From Candidula unifasciata (Eukaryota; Mollusca; Gastropoda; Stylommatophora; Geomitridae), in contig CAJHNH020002569.1 of NCBI GenBank assembly GCA_905116865.2, forward strand, positions 530,854-594,853: a stretch of DNA of 64,000 bases. Direction: 5' to 3'. Position 1 is the stretch's first letter. The number at the start of each line of letters is the position of its first letter. Shown here in pieces: positions 53,210 to 63,194 of this stretch. A model generated the notes under the pieces. It had not been told where the DNA came from. It saw only the letters and a list, made by a program, of their open reading frames with translations, and did not search any database. The translations under genes and the position numbers were made by a program.

Positions 53210-53630
53210 GCTGTCTAAACATAATAGTCGCTTTCTTTGGTGTAAAGAGGTTGACTTTGTCTTCAGGATTGTGTTTGTCTAACGCTATTAAACATCTCTT
53301 GTCGACATTCCTCTAGCTTTCTATTAAACTACAAAACGAATGGATCCTCAAGACCCATAAAGACTCCGACCCCAAACCCCCCCCCCCTCTCCCCCTCCCT
53401 TTGTTCCCCTTCTCTCGCACATCTGTTTTAAAATAATTCAGCTTCCATTTTGGACACTGCTGACTGTTTTAAACTAAACAAACAAATTCCAGTCACATAC
53501 CCACAGACAACATTTTAATGCGACACCAGTGGCTAATTTGTCAAAACTCACATCCTAGATTACGTGACGTGTCACTTTAACGGGCTAAGACAATGCACTT
53601 TGGGCCGTTCATGATATTCCGCATGAGATT
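53210..53630. other. Unassigned interval
   Basis: No feature recognised, apart from a C-rich run at 53378-53398. Confidence 0.35.
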
Positions 53631-53760
53631 GGAGCGTTCATTTGTGCTCACTGGCATGGAGCGTTCATTTGTGCTCATATTCCGCACTGAGCATATATAT
53701 GGAGCGTTCATTTGTGCTCATATTCCGCACTGAGCATATATATGGAGCGTTCATTTGAAG
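53630..53760 (+). repeat. 43-bp tandem repeat
   Basis: GGAGCGTTCATTTGTGCTCA starts at 53658 and 53701 with an exact 43-bp period. Partial copies start near 53631 and at 53744. The end GAGCATATATAT is shared. Confidence 0.95.
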
Positions 53761-53789
53761 CCTGTTCAAGTCAATGTAGTCTTCCCTTT

Positions 53790-53987
53790 GCGGGATGCAA
53801 TTTTCCCTTATATTAAAGCCCCACCGTAGCTTTCGCCGGATGACCTGAGTATAGCCGGGCCATAAATCTGGCATAACGGCTGAAAGGGATTTCTAGGACC
53901 TCTCCACGGGTGATCCTCATCCGCAAGGTGGCACTTTGTGTCACCGGGTGTTTATCACTTGTGTGATTTCCTGGTGGGGAACAACAT
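53790..53987 (+). mobile_element. Dispersed element family F, copy 7
   Basis: GATGCAATTTTCCCTTATAT, AAAGCCCCACCGTAGC, CACGGGTGATCCTCATCCGC, GTGTCACCGGGTGTTTATC and TTCCTGGTGGGGAACA. Terminal CCCCACC and GGTGGGG are perfect. Confidence 0.9.
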
Positions 53988-53989
53988 GA

Positions 53990-54034
53990 GATAGAGATAG
54001 ATAGAGAGATAGATAGAGGGGGTAGATAGATAAT

Positions 54035-54085
<51 letters not shown>

Positions 54086-54142
54086 GAGGAGAGAGAGGAG
54101 AGAGAGAGGAGAGAGGGAGGGGGAGAGAAAGAGAGAGACCTA
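53990..54142. repeat. (GATA)/(GA)n purine tract
   Basis: GATAGA at 53990-54040, then GA repeats with GGAGA interruptions to 54142. Confidence 0.95.
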
Positions 54143-54144
54143 TT

Positions 54145-54550
54145 CCGATGGTATTATTACAGAAGCATGAAATAAACATCATCAAGTGTGGCAGAATTAA
54201 ACAAAGCATTCATTTTGAAAGAATTATTCATCTCAGCTTGTTCAGTAGAGTCGCCTTAGGAATGCAGTTAAGCATCCTGTTTGATAAGTAGGTGGCGAAA
54301 GCCATCTTGAAATTTTTTTTTAAGGGGATTCTGGCAGCTGACTAAACTTAAGTGTTCATTTTTGGGTGATCAGTCAACCTGGGTGGTACCCACTGTGAAG
54401 ACACCTTCCGACATTACAGATTTTTGTTGAACTGTCCCAAGTGACACACCAAATTCCTTCACCAACGAGCGTAAACTTCGACAACAGTTCACCTTATTGC
54501 TACTTCAGTTTTCGCAGAGTGGCAAGTATCGCTTTAGAGGTCCCGAATAG
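54145..54550. other. Unassigned interval
   Basis: GAATTATTCATCTCAGCTTG then AGAAATGCAGTTAAGCATCC-type sequence at 54220-54300 repeats 52750-52820 (TTATTCATCATAGCTTGTTC), so a short dispersed repeat is present. Otherwise no feature is recognised. Confidence 0.45.
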
Positions 54551-54554
54551 TTAG

Positions 54555-54890
54555 CGTTGTTTGGATATTTTCTCCAGGTTATGCTGGTGTGTTGGGAAAC
54601 GAGAAGGCAGATAGATTGGCTGGTTCTGCACCGCTTGGTGGTGAATTGATGCATGACAGGCTAGATGTTGTGAGGGCCGCGGCACAGATACGAGTAGATC
54701 ATTATGATCTGAGGAGAATGGAGCGGCGGGGAGAAACTAGGGAATCTGGCCGACGCTAAAACTCAAGGGGAAAGCCAGACGGATGTACAATCAGTGACCG
54801 GTTTCATCGGAATTGGAACTCTTCGCTTGATGGGGACGGAGTGCTGATTGGAGTGTCCCGAGTGCTATGATGTCGATTTTTTATTCAACG
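54555..54890 (+). pseudogene. RNase H end plus LINE tail relic
   Basis: TATTTTCTCCAGGTTATGCT, GGGAAACGAGAAGGCAGA and TAGATTGGCTGG encode the FSPGYAGVLGNEKADRLAG RNase H block. A decayed tail with GGTGGTGAATTGATGC and the shared end GTCCCGAGTGCTATGATGTC follows. It is the closest relative of 2990-3345 and 32130-32400. Confidence 0.8.
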
Positions 54891-54894
54891 TTTA

Positions 54895-55035
54895 ACATTC
54901 TGGTGACGGTTTTTCCTGTTGTAACAATATGCATTGATCCTGCCGTGGACAGTGTGTGGGAAACTCACATCCTTTCCGAAACATTCCTGCTAAGTCAGTC
55001 ACAGTCCAGTCAGTAACTGTCTAGTCAGTCACACA
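54895..55035. other. Short GTCAGTCA-rich stretch
   Basis: AGTCAGTCACAGTCCAGTCA-type short repeats at 54990-55035. Confidence 0.5.
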
Positions 55036-55039
55036 TCTG

Positions 55040-55190
55040 TTAGTGTCGGAGTGCATCTGTCTGAGAGGCGAGGTACCAGCAGTCTGCACACAAATACTTC
55101 AGGTGGCCGAAAACAGATGTGCACGCCATGCTCGAGTTCTTGAACAGAACTAAATTACATAAGTAGGCGAGCAACCAGAACTTTCAGATG
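55040..55190 (+). mobile_element. Dispersed element family H, copy 6, truncated by array
   Basis: GTCGGAGTGCATCTGTCTGA, GAGGCGAGGTACCAGCAGTC, ACAGATGTGCACGCCATGC and GAGCAACCAGAACTTTC follow family H. It stops at the point where the 33-bp minisatellite begins. Confidence 0.8.
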
Positions 55191-55192
55191 AA

Positions 55193-58100
55193 TGGTTCAG
55201 ACATATGTCAAGACTGCCACAAGAATAGTTCAGACTAGTGTCTAGACTGCCACAAGAATAGTTCAGACAAGTGTCAAGACTGCCACAAGAATAGTTCAGA
55301 CAAGTGTCTAGACTGCCACAAGAATAGTTCAGACATGTGTCTAGACTGCCACAAGTATAGTTCAGACATGTGTCAAGACTGCCATAAGAATAGTTCAGAC
55401 ATGTGTCTAGACTGTCACAAGAATAGTTCAGACAAGTGTGAAGACTGCCACAAGAATAGTTCAGACAAGTGTGAAGACTGCCACAAGAATAGTTCAGACA
55501 TGTGTCAAGACTGCCACAAGAATAGTTCAGACAAGTGTCTAGACTGCCACAAGTATAGTTCAGACAAGTGTCTAGACTGCCACAAGAAAAGTTCAGACAA
55601 GTGTCTAGACTGCCACAAGTATAGTTCACACAAGTGTCTAGACTGCCACAAGAATAGTTCAGACAAGTGTCTAAACTGCCACAAGAAAAGTTCAGACATG
55701 CGTCAACACTGCCACAAGTATAGTTCAGACAAGTGTCTAGACTGCCACAAGAATAGTTCAGACATGTGTCAAGACTGCCACAAGTATAGTTCAGACAAGT
55801 GTCAAGACTGCCACAAGAATAGTTTAGACATGTGTCTAGACTGCCACAAGTATAGTTCAGACATGTGTCAAGACTGCCACAAGAATAGTTCAGACAAGTG
55901 TGAAGACTGCCACAAGAATAGTTCAGACATGTGTCTAGACTGCCACAAGTATAGTTCAGACATGTGTCAAGACTGCCACAAGTATAGTTCAGACAAGTGT
56001 CTAGACTGCCACAAGAATAGTTCAGACATGTGTCTAGACTGCCACAAGTATAGTTCAGACATGTGTCAAGACTGCCACAAGTATAGTTCAGACAAGTGTC
56101 AAGACTGCCACAAGAATAGTTCAGACATGTGTCTAGACTGCCACAAGTATAGTTCAGACATGTATCAAGACTGCCACAAGTATAGTTCAGACAAGTGTGA
56201 AGACTGCCACAAGAATAGTTCAGACATGTGTCTAGACTGCCACAAGTATTGTTCAGACATGTGTCAAGACTGCCACAAGAATAGTTCAGACAAGTGTCAA
56301 GACTGCCACAAGAATAGTTCAGACAAGTGTCTAGACTGCCACAAGAATAGTTCAGACATGTGTCTAGACTGCCACAAGAATAGTTCAGACAAGTGTCTAG
56401 ACTGCCACAAGAATAGTTCAGACATATGTCTAGACTGCCACAAGTATAGTTCAGACAAGTGTCTAGACTGCCACAAGAATAGTTCAGACAAGTGTCAAGA
56501 CTGTCACAAGTATAGTTCAGACAAGTGTGAAGATTGCCACAAGAATAGTTCAGACATGTGTCTAGACTGCCACAAGAATAGTTCAGACAAGTGTCTAGAC
56601 TGCCACAAGAATAGTTCAGACAAGTGTCTAGACTGCCACAAGAATAGTTCAGACAAGTGAGAAGACTGCCAGAAGAATAGTTCAGACAAGTGTCTAGACT
56701 GCCACAAGAATAGTTCAGACAAGTGTCTAGACTGCCACAAGAATAGTTCAGACAAGTGTCTAGACTGCCACAAGAATAGTTCAGACAAATGTCTAGACTG
56801 CCACAAATATAGTTCAGACAAGTGTCAAGACTGCCACAAGAATAGTTCAGACAAGTGTCAAGACTGCCACAAGAATAGTTCAGACAAGTGTCTAGACTGC
56901 CACAAGTATAGTTCAGACAAGTGTCAAGACTGCCACAAGAATAGTTCAGACAAGTGTGAAGACTGCCAGAAGAATAGTTCAGACAAGTGTCTAGACTGCC
57001 ACAAGAATAGTTCAGACAAGTGTCTAGACTGCCACAAGAATAGTTCAGACAAGTGTCTCGACTGCCACAAGAATAGTTCAGACAAGTGTCTAGACTGCCA
57101 CAAGTATAGTTCAGACAAGTGTCAAGACTGCCACAAGAATAGTTCAGACAAGTGTGAAGACTGCCACAAGAATAGTTCAGACAAGTGTCTAGACTGCCAC
57201 AAGTATAGTTCAGACAAGTGTCTAGACTGCCACAAGAATAGTTCAGACATGTGTCAAGACTGTCACAAGAATAGTTCAGACAAGTGTCTAGACTGCCACA
57301 AGAATAGTTCAGACAAGTGTGAAGACTGCCACAAGAATAGTTCAGACAAGTGTCTAGACTGCCACAAGAATAGTTCAGACATGTGTCTAGACTGCCACAA
57401 GAATAGTTCAGACAAGTGTGAAGACTGCCACAAGAATAGTTCAGACATGTGTCTAGACTGCCACAAGAATAGTTCAGACAAGTGTGAAGACTGCCACAAG
57501 AATAGTTCAGACATGTGTCTAGACTGCCACAAGTATAGTTCAGACATGTGTCAAGACTGCCACAAGTATAGTTCAGACAAGTGTGAAGACTGCCACAAGA
57601 ATAGTTCAGACAAGTGTCTAGACTGCCACAAGAATAGTTCAGACAAGTGTCTAGACTGCCACAAGTATAGTTCAGACAAGTGTCAAGACTGCCACAAGAA
57701 TAGTTCAGACAAGTGTGAAGACTGCCAGAAGAATAGTTCAGACAAGTGTCTAGACTGCCACAAGAATAGTTCGGACAAGTGTCTAGACTGCCACAAGAAT
57801 AGTTCAGACAAGTGTCTAGACTGCCACAAGAATAGTTCAGACAAGTGTCTAGACTGCCACAAGTATAGTTCAGACAAGTGTCAAGACTGCCACAAGAATA
57901 GTTCAGACAAGTGTGAAGACTGCCACAAGAATAGTTCAGACAAGTGTCTAGACTGCCACAAGTATAGTTCAGACAAGTGTCTAGACTGCCACAAGAATAG
58001 TTCAGACATGTGTCAAGACTGCCACAAGAATAGTTCAGACAAGTGTCTAGACTGCCACAAGAATAGTTCAGACAAGTGTGAAGACTTCCACAAGAATAGT

Positions 58101-58300
58101 TCAGACAAGTGTGAAGACTGCCACAAGAATAGTTCAGACATGTGTCTAGACTGCCACAAGAATAGTTCAGACAAGTGTGAAGACTGCCACAAGAATAGTT
58201 CAGACAAGTGTCTAGACTGCCACAAGAATAGTTCAGACAAGTGTCTAGACTGCCACAAGAATAGTTCTCACGTGTGTCAAGACTGTCACAAGATAATGCC
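55193..58300. repeat. 33-bp minisatellite, about 94 units, open in several frames
   Basis: The unit is GACTGCCACAAGAATAGTTC then AGACAAGTGTCTA. Variants are AAGTAT for AAGAAT, ATGTG for AAGTG, and TCAA or TGAA for TCTA. As 33 is divisible by three, frames stay open. The reverse strand has one of 1,054 codons (58314 to 55150) with an SLDTCLNYSCG unit. The + strand has SSDKCLDCHKN, open except for a TGA at 56658. Each + unit holds a CXXCH motif. Higher-order structure includes a three-unit cycle around 55920-56280 and near-identical blocks 297 and 759 bp apart (9 and 23 units). I see no promoter, splice signal or homology, so I call it a repeat rather than a gene. Confidence 0.9.
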
Positions 58301-58314
58301 ATAAAATAATACAC

Positions 58315-58432
58315 TACAGAGAAGGCTGCTACTAAGACACAGCGGGAGTAGAGCTAAAGGTCGCTTACGCAAGCGATGGCTAGATGGGATATCTGAGGCC
58401 GTGAATACCAGCGTATGTGTAGCATACACCCA
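58315..58432 (+). pseudogene. LINE C-terminal fragment between the two arrays
   Basis: LLRHSGSRAKGRLRKRWLDG followed by ISEAV is a G..GR.RKRWLDGI LINE tail. It lies exactly between the end of the 33-bp array and the start of the 18-bp array. Confidence 0.65.
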
Positions 58433-59604
58433 CGCTAGAACATACACCCAGTCTACAACATACACCTAGGCTAGAACATACACCCAGGCTAGAACATTCA
58501 CCTAGGCTAGAACATACACCTAGGCTAGAACATACACCCAGGCTATAAAATATACCCAGTCTAGAACATAGACCCAGGCTATACACCTAGGCTAGAACAT
58601 ACACACAGGCCAGAACATACACCCAGGCTATAACATACACCCAGGCTAGAACATACACCCAGGCTAGAACATACACGCAGGCTAGAACATACACCCAGGC
58701 TAGAACATACACCCAGGCTACAACATACACCTAGGCTAGAACATACACCCAGGCTAGAACATTCGCGCAGGCTAGAACATACACCCAGGCTAGAACATAC
58801 ACCCAGGCTAGAACATACACCCAGGCTAGAAAATACACCCAGGCTAGAACATACACCCAGGCCAGAACATACACCCAGGCTAGAACATTCACCCAGGCTA
58901 GAAAATACACCCAGGCTAGAACATACACCCAGGCTAGAAAACACCCAGGCTAGAACATACACCCAGGCTAGAACATACACCCAGGCTATAAAATATACCC
59001 AGTCTAGAACATAGACCCAGGCTTTAAAATACACCTAGGCTAGAACATACACACAGGCCAGAACATACACCCAGGCTATAACATACACCCAGGCTAGAAC
59101 ATACACCCAGGCTAGAACATACACGCAAGCTAAAACATACACGCAAGCTAGAACATACACGCAAGCTAGAACATACACGCAAGCTAGGACATACACCCAG
59201 GCTAGAACATACACCCAGGCTAGAACATACACGCAAGCTAGAACATACACGCAAGCTAGAACATACACGCAAGCTAGAACATACACGCAAGCTAGAACAT
59301 ACACGCAAGCTAGAACATACACGCAAGCTAGAACATACACGCAAGCTAGAACATACACGCAAGCTAGAACATACACGCAAGCTAGAACATACACGCAAGC
59401 TAGAACATACACGCAAGCTAGAACATACACGCAAGCTAGTACATACACGCAAGCTAGAACATACACGCAAGCTAGAACATACACGCAAGCTAGAACATAC
59501 ACGCAAGCTAGAACATACACGCAAGCTAGAACATACACCCAAGCTAGAACATACACCCAGGCTAGAACATACACGCAAGCTAGAACATACACGCAAGCTA
59601 GAAC
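58432..59604. repeat. 18-bp minisatellite with two variant blocks
   Basis: The unit GCTAGAACATACACCCAG predominates from 58432 to about 59115, and GCTAGAACATACACGCAA from about 59120 to 59604. A stretch with TATAAAATATACCCAGTC and CATAGACCCAGGC occurs twice, about 443 bp apart (58545 and 58988). This points to a higher-order duplication. Six-residue reverse-strand repeats such as SLRVCS follow from the unit length. Confidence 0.95.
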
Positions 59605-59760
59605 AGGAGCGTCTTTTCAAATATTGACGCTCTTGTTGAAAGGCAAAACAAGTTATAGAGAAAAGAAAAAGGAGGAGCAGAGGAAGAAGGGAAACTCTAG
59701 GCAGATAGTGAACTTTTCTGATGAAAGAAAAAGATTTATACCTTGTGATAATGTTTTACC
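59605..59760. other. Unassigned purine-rich interval
   Basis: GAGCGTCTTTTCAAATATTG, ACGCTC forms a short inverted pair at 59608-59634. Otherwise no feature is recognised. Confidence 0.4.
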
Positions 59761-59764
59761 TCTT

Positions 59765-59948
59765 TTTAGCGTTCACTGGCTGTAAACTCCGGCGGAAAGT
59801 CCTGGTTGTTCGTCCACTTCTGGACTTTAGTCTTGTTCGTGATCCTACATTTTGCGTACACATCAGTTTTACAAATTTGGCTTCGTTTTATGCAGACTAA
59901 GGGTTCCTAGCCACTAGGCAGATGTCCTCCGAATTCAAAAGAAGATGA
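59765..59948 (-). mobile_element. Dispersed element family H, copy 7
   Basis: In reverse: GTTTACAGCCAGTGAACGC end, GAACAACCAGGACTTTCCGC, CAGAAGTGGACG and GGCAGATG-type head blocks. It is oriented opposite to the copy at 55040. Confidence 0.75.
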
Positions 59949-60123
59949 TGATGATGATGACGACTACATGCTTGTATACTTCCTCAAACAAAGATATGCT
60001 CATCAAGTACGACTAGTTCACTAGGGTATTACTGCATTTAATAGCTATTGACTACAGTATTATGTGATACTCTACGCAATAACAAATGAGCTTATGTAGA
60101 TAAGATATCAACATACTATAGCT

Positions 60124-60630
60124 CAAAGTTCCTCAACCTGTTTATTGCCGCTGCACACCAAAACAGTGAAAATTGTTTCGCGGCCCGCTGGAACATGAGC
60201 AAGAAGAAAAAGAAGAAGAAGAAGAAGAAGAAGAAGAAGAAGAAGAAGAAGAAGAAGAAGAAGAAGAAGAAGAAGAAGAAGAAGAAGAAGAAGAAGAAGA
60301 AGAAGAAGAAGAAGAAGAAGAAGAAGAAGAAAAATGTTTAGATAATGGTCCATCTGCTGTTGCTTAGATGTTAGCAAATGTAATATTTGTGACTGAGAGT
60401 TGTTTCCGATATACGAAGCGCTGCAGAAATACAAGGTTTTTTTTTTCCCCCTTCGACATGCCTGAGAAACTCTTTTTACACAACCATAAAGTCCTTGTGA
60501 TGCTAATCCTAGGGACTGGAAGAGGTAAAAATCACCTATCCTACTTAGTTGAACGATTAAGCATAATTTTAAGGCGGTCTGCACTGATTTTACTACGACC
60601 CTCCACCGAACCACAAGTTGAAGAACACTG
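60124..60630 (+). mobile_element. hAT MITE carrying a GAA array
   Basis: The left end CAAAGTTCCTCAACCTG and right end AAGTTGAAGAACACTG are inverted repeats of hAT type. Flanks CTATAGCT (60116-60123) and CTATATTT (60631-60638) agree at 6 of 8. Left subterminal TCGCGGCCCGCTGG is also typical. A (GAA)n array at 60205-60331 lies inside. Confidence 0.8.
60205..60333 (+). repeat. (GAA)n microsatellite
   Basis: Nearly perfect, about 42 units, inside the hAT MITE. Long purine/pyrimidine arrays of this kind can form triplex DNA. Confidence 0.98.
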
Positions 60631-60849
60631 CTATATTTATATACATAATGTGATTCCTAAGCTCTGTGTTAGTTGTACAGAAGACTCAACGTGATCGGGA
60701 GTAATTAGTTTTCAGGCCGTTGACTTGTTCGTTTCGGAATAATCAAGAAGTGAACTGTTTGATGAACGATGACTGTAGAAACAGTAGCTGTAAGTATCTG
60801 TGTCTGTGGGGTTGACCCTGTCAAAGAAAGGTAATCATCATCATCAGTT

Positions 60850-61010
60850 CTCTCTATACCTAGTGGCACATGAGGCTTTCCATGCTTTCCTGTCCAGTGC
60901 AATCTTCAGTGCAGTTTTCCATGTCTAGGTTTGCCACACTTACGCCACTTTCCATCGGTCGTCTCAATGTTGTTTTTGGTCGCCCCTTTTCTCTCAGTTC
61001 TGCATTTCTA
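60850..61010 (-). pseudogene. LINE 3'-end fragment
   Basis: CTCTATACCTAGTGGCACAT, GCTTTCCATGCTTTCCTGTC, TGCAATCTTCAGTGCAG and CGTCTCAATGTTGTTTTTGG. Reversed it gives GRPKTTLRR-like sequence in shifted frames, then NLDMENCTEDCTGQESME. Confidence 0.6.
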
Positions 61011-61555
61011 TAATTACCTGGGCGGTTTTGGCCGTTTCAAACATGGTTTTTAATTCCAGAAGCCAATTCTCAATTTGGTTTTGACGTCACGTAGACTTGT
61101 TTTCCCATCACGGGCTTCCTTTCGGCTTTCACCCATGTTTAGACCACTTATTTCCTCTATAAGTTTCAATAACATTGTAGTTTTTTTTTTTTTTTACAAG
61201 GCAGAGTTGTAAACACTGACTGGAGGACCAGGAGGCCATCTTTAGTCCGGCCACTCACCAATGACCTGTCCGGCTTGGGTGACCCTGCCAGGAACATACC
61301 TTTTCCGCCAGCACTGCTCACTAGATCACTGAGGTTCTCAAGCTCCACCCCCCCCCCCCATTACAAGGTAATGGCCTCGGGTGGGGGGGGGCAGAAACAA
61401 TAGGTAATAGGTTCTAGAAAATGTCATCACAAATGGATCGCCGATTAGTAGATAACAAACAGGGATCCAGCACTAACTATCTGATGCATCTACGGCGGAA
61501 AATTATTTTATTGTTGTTTTGTTTGCTACTTACCATGCTGCCTGATCTATGTTTA
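61011..61555. other. Unassigned interval
   Basis: A T run (61181-61194), a C run (61347-61360) and a G run (61382-61391). No gene recognised. Confidence 0.35.
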
Positions 61556-61559
61556 TGTT

Positions 61560-61925
61560 TAATTCAACCGATTAACATCATGTAACCCATAAGTGCTCCG
61601 TTCTACTTCTAACTCAAGCCTAAGTCCGAAGAATCTCCGCGCAGTGCACGAACTTCGTTGCACCGACGAGGATCCTGAAATACTTTAGGTAGATTTTTTA
61701 AGTCCAAATTTTTCCCCCTGGCTACTCTGTTATGATTTCCAGCTGCCTGGATATTTATTTTTACGAGCGCAACAATAGACACGAGAGTCTGATCTTACTA
61801 CCCAGAGACCAGGGAAAATTACTAGAAGTGAAAATCTGCCAGCCTTCAACGGGATATAAACCCGGGACCTCCAGCACTCGAGGCGGATGCCATAACCCGA
61901 GACCATTGAGCCACCTGTCTTACCT
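61560..61925 (-). mobile_element. tRNA-derived SINE family B, copy 5
   Basis: CCGATTAACATCATG, TAAGTGCTCCGTTCTACTTC, CGCAGTGCACGAACTTCGTT, CCCAGAGACCAGGGAAAATT and CCGAGACCATTGAGCCACC. The reverse B-box area is TCCCGGGTTTATATCCC. Confidence 0.85.
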
Positions 61926-62043
61926 AGAATTTCGGTACGTGATCTTCCCTTGAAAGGTTACAAGCCCATCGCTAGACCGTGTCTGTTCGTACAAAAACCA
62001 TGGTTTTGAAAGGTCAATATCCCCGTGTGGAGTTTCCTTCAAT

Positions 62044-62376
62044 GATGGAGTGCATCTGCCTGAGAGGCAAGGAACCAACAGTCTGCATGCTAATATGTCA
62101 AATCTGTAAAACAGATGCACACAACACCCAGGTTCTAAAACAAGTCTAATGTCAAGAGGTGGATGAACACCCAAAACTTTGCGCCGCAGTTTACAGTCGG
62201 TGAACGCGAAGAGAAGAAGAAAGAAGAAGAAGAAGAAGAAGAAGAAGAAGAAGAAGAAGAAGAAGAAGAAGAAGAAGAAGAAGAAGAAGAAGAAGAAGAA
62301 GAAGAAGAAGAAGAAGAAGAAGAAGAAGAAGAAGAAGAAGAAGAAGAAGAAGAAGAAGAAGAAGAAGAAGAAGAGA
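62044..62376 (+). mobile_element. Dispersed element family H with long GAA tail
   Basis: TGGAGTGCATCTGCCTGAGA, GGCAAGGAACCAACAGTCTG, AATCTGTAAAACAGATGCAC, AGAGGTGGATGAACACCC and GTCGGTGAACGCGAAGAG lead directly into (GAA)n from 62217 to 62374, about 50 units. The array is evidently the element's expanded 3' tail. Confidence 0.9.
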
Positions 62377-62384
62377 GGCTGTTA

Positions 62385-62655
62385 GATCTTATTATATGTC
62401 CGTTAGGTGTATTGGGAATATAGGGCTAGACCCAAATATTTATAGACCAATTGCAACTTGGTGGGTGATGCGGTGAGCATCACGCCGAGCGCCTTTACTT
62501 CACATGGCTGCACCTGGTACCCACTCAAGGTTGGGTCGACTGGGGAGTCAAGGTCATTTTTGAAACCAAAAAAAGTCTGTCTTTGTCAGGACGCAAACCC
62601 ACGACCTTCCGATCCGCAGGCGGGCGTCTAGCCGCCAAAGCCACAGCGACTTCCC
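62385..62655 (-). mobile_element. tRNA-derived SINE family C, full length
   Basis: ATAGGGCTAGACCC, GGTGAGCATCACGCCGAGCG, CCTTTACTTCACATGGCTGC, ACCCACTCAAGGTTGGGTCG, AAACCCACGACCTTCCGATC and GGCGGGCGTCTAGCCGCC. In reverse the head is GTCGCTGTGGCTTTGGCGGC with GGTCGTGGGTTTGCGTCC as B-box area. Confidence 0.88.
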
Positions 62656-62659
62656 TTAT

Positions 62660-63090
62660 ATGTCCATAACATTGCATTTTTCGCATTTTCACTGTAGTTC
62701 AAAAAGGTTCACCATAAAAAGTAATGTTGTGGGGTGACGTCCCTTATCATAAATGACTGCGGTGTCATCTGACGTCTAGCAGTGACATCTTGGGTTGGTG
62801 TCATTTCGGGGGTTTGTTATCCTTGGCAGTGTCTTCGTTTTGACACATACAAAATGTGTGCCACGGAAAATGGATGTGACAGCTGAGGTACTTTATTGTA
62901 TCCGTGATCGGTACAGGAAGTTACTGCAGGTCATGTGAGGCATCTGACCATATGCGACTGGTAGCCATCGTAAAACATTTTTGCTACGTGTGGGTTTCTT
63001 TCTTGAGATCATCATTATTATTTATTTATTTTAAACTAATCAAAATAAGAAACAAACGACGTGATCACAAGAACTGATGTAGCAACACCC
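62660..63090. other. Unassigned interval
   Basis: No feature recognised; GTGACATCTTGGG/GTGTCATCTGACGTC phrases recur near 62750-62800. Confidence 0.35.
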
Positions 63091-63091
63091 A

Positions 63092-63190
63092 TCGCCAAAT
63101 TTATTGAGAAATAAAGAATGAAATGGCTTGGCCATTTATTGAGAATACAACCAACGATGCCAGCACCAAGAGCGTACAACCTGAAAATCT
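63092..63190 (+). pseudogene. LINE RT C-terminal fragment
   Basis: FIEK followed by a stop and then RMKWLGHLLRIQPTMPAPRA encodes the IEKQR.KWLGHL.R.QP block. It is short and stops at 63184, where a reverse-strand relic begins. Confidence 0.7.
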
Positions 63191-63194
63191 TCCT

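Noticed and set aside
55193..58300. CRISPR array
   Set aside because: The repeats are contiguous 33-bp units with no unique spacers, and the surrounding DNA is animal-type.
58579..59620. Repeated SLRVCS/LACVYV reverse frames as a repeat protein
   Set aside because: An 18-bp minisatellite keeps all frames open by arithmetic. There is no start context, splice site or non-repeat domain.
60123..62423. Poly-Glu and poly-Lys frames
   Set aside because: GAA microsatellite translation. One array lies within a hAT MITE, and the other is the tail of family H.
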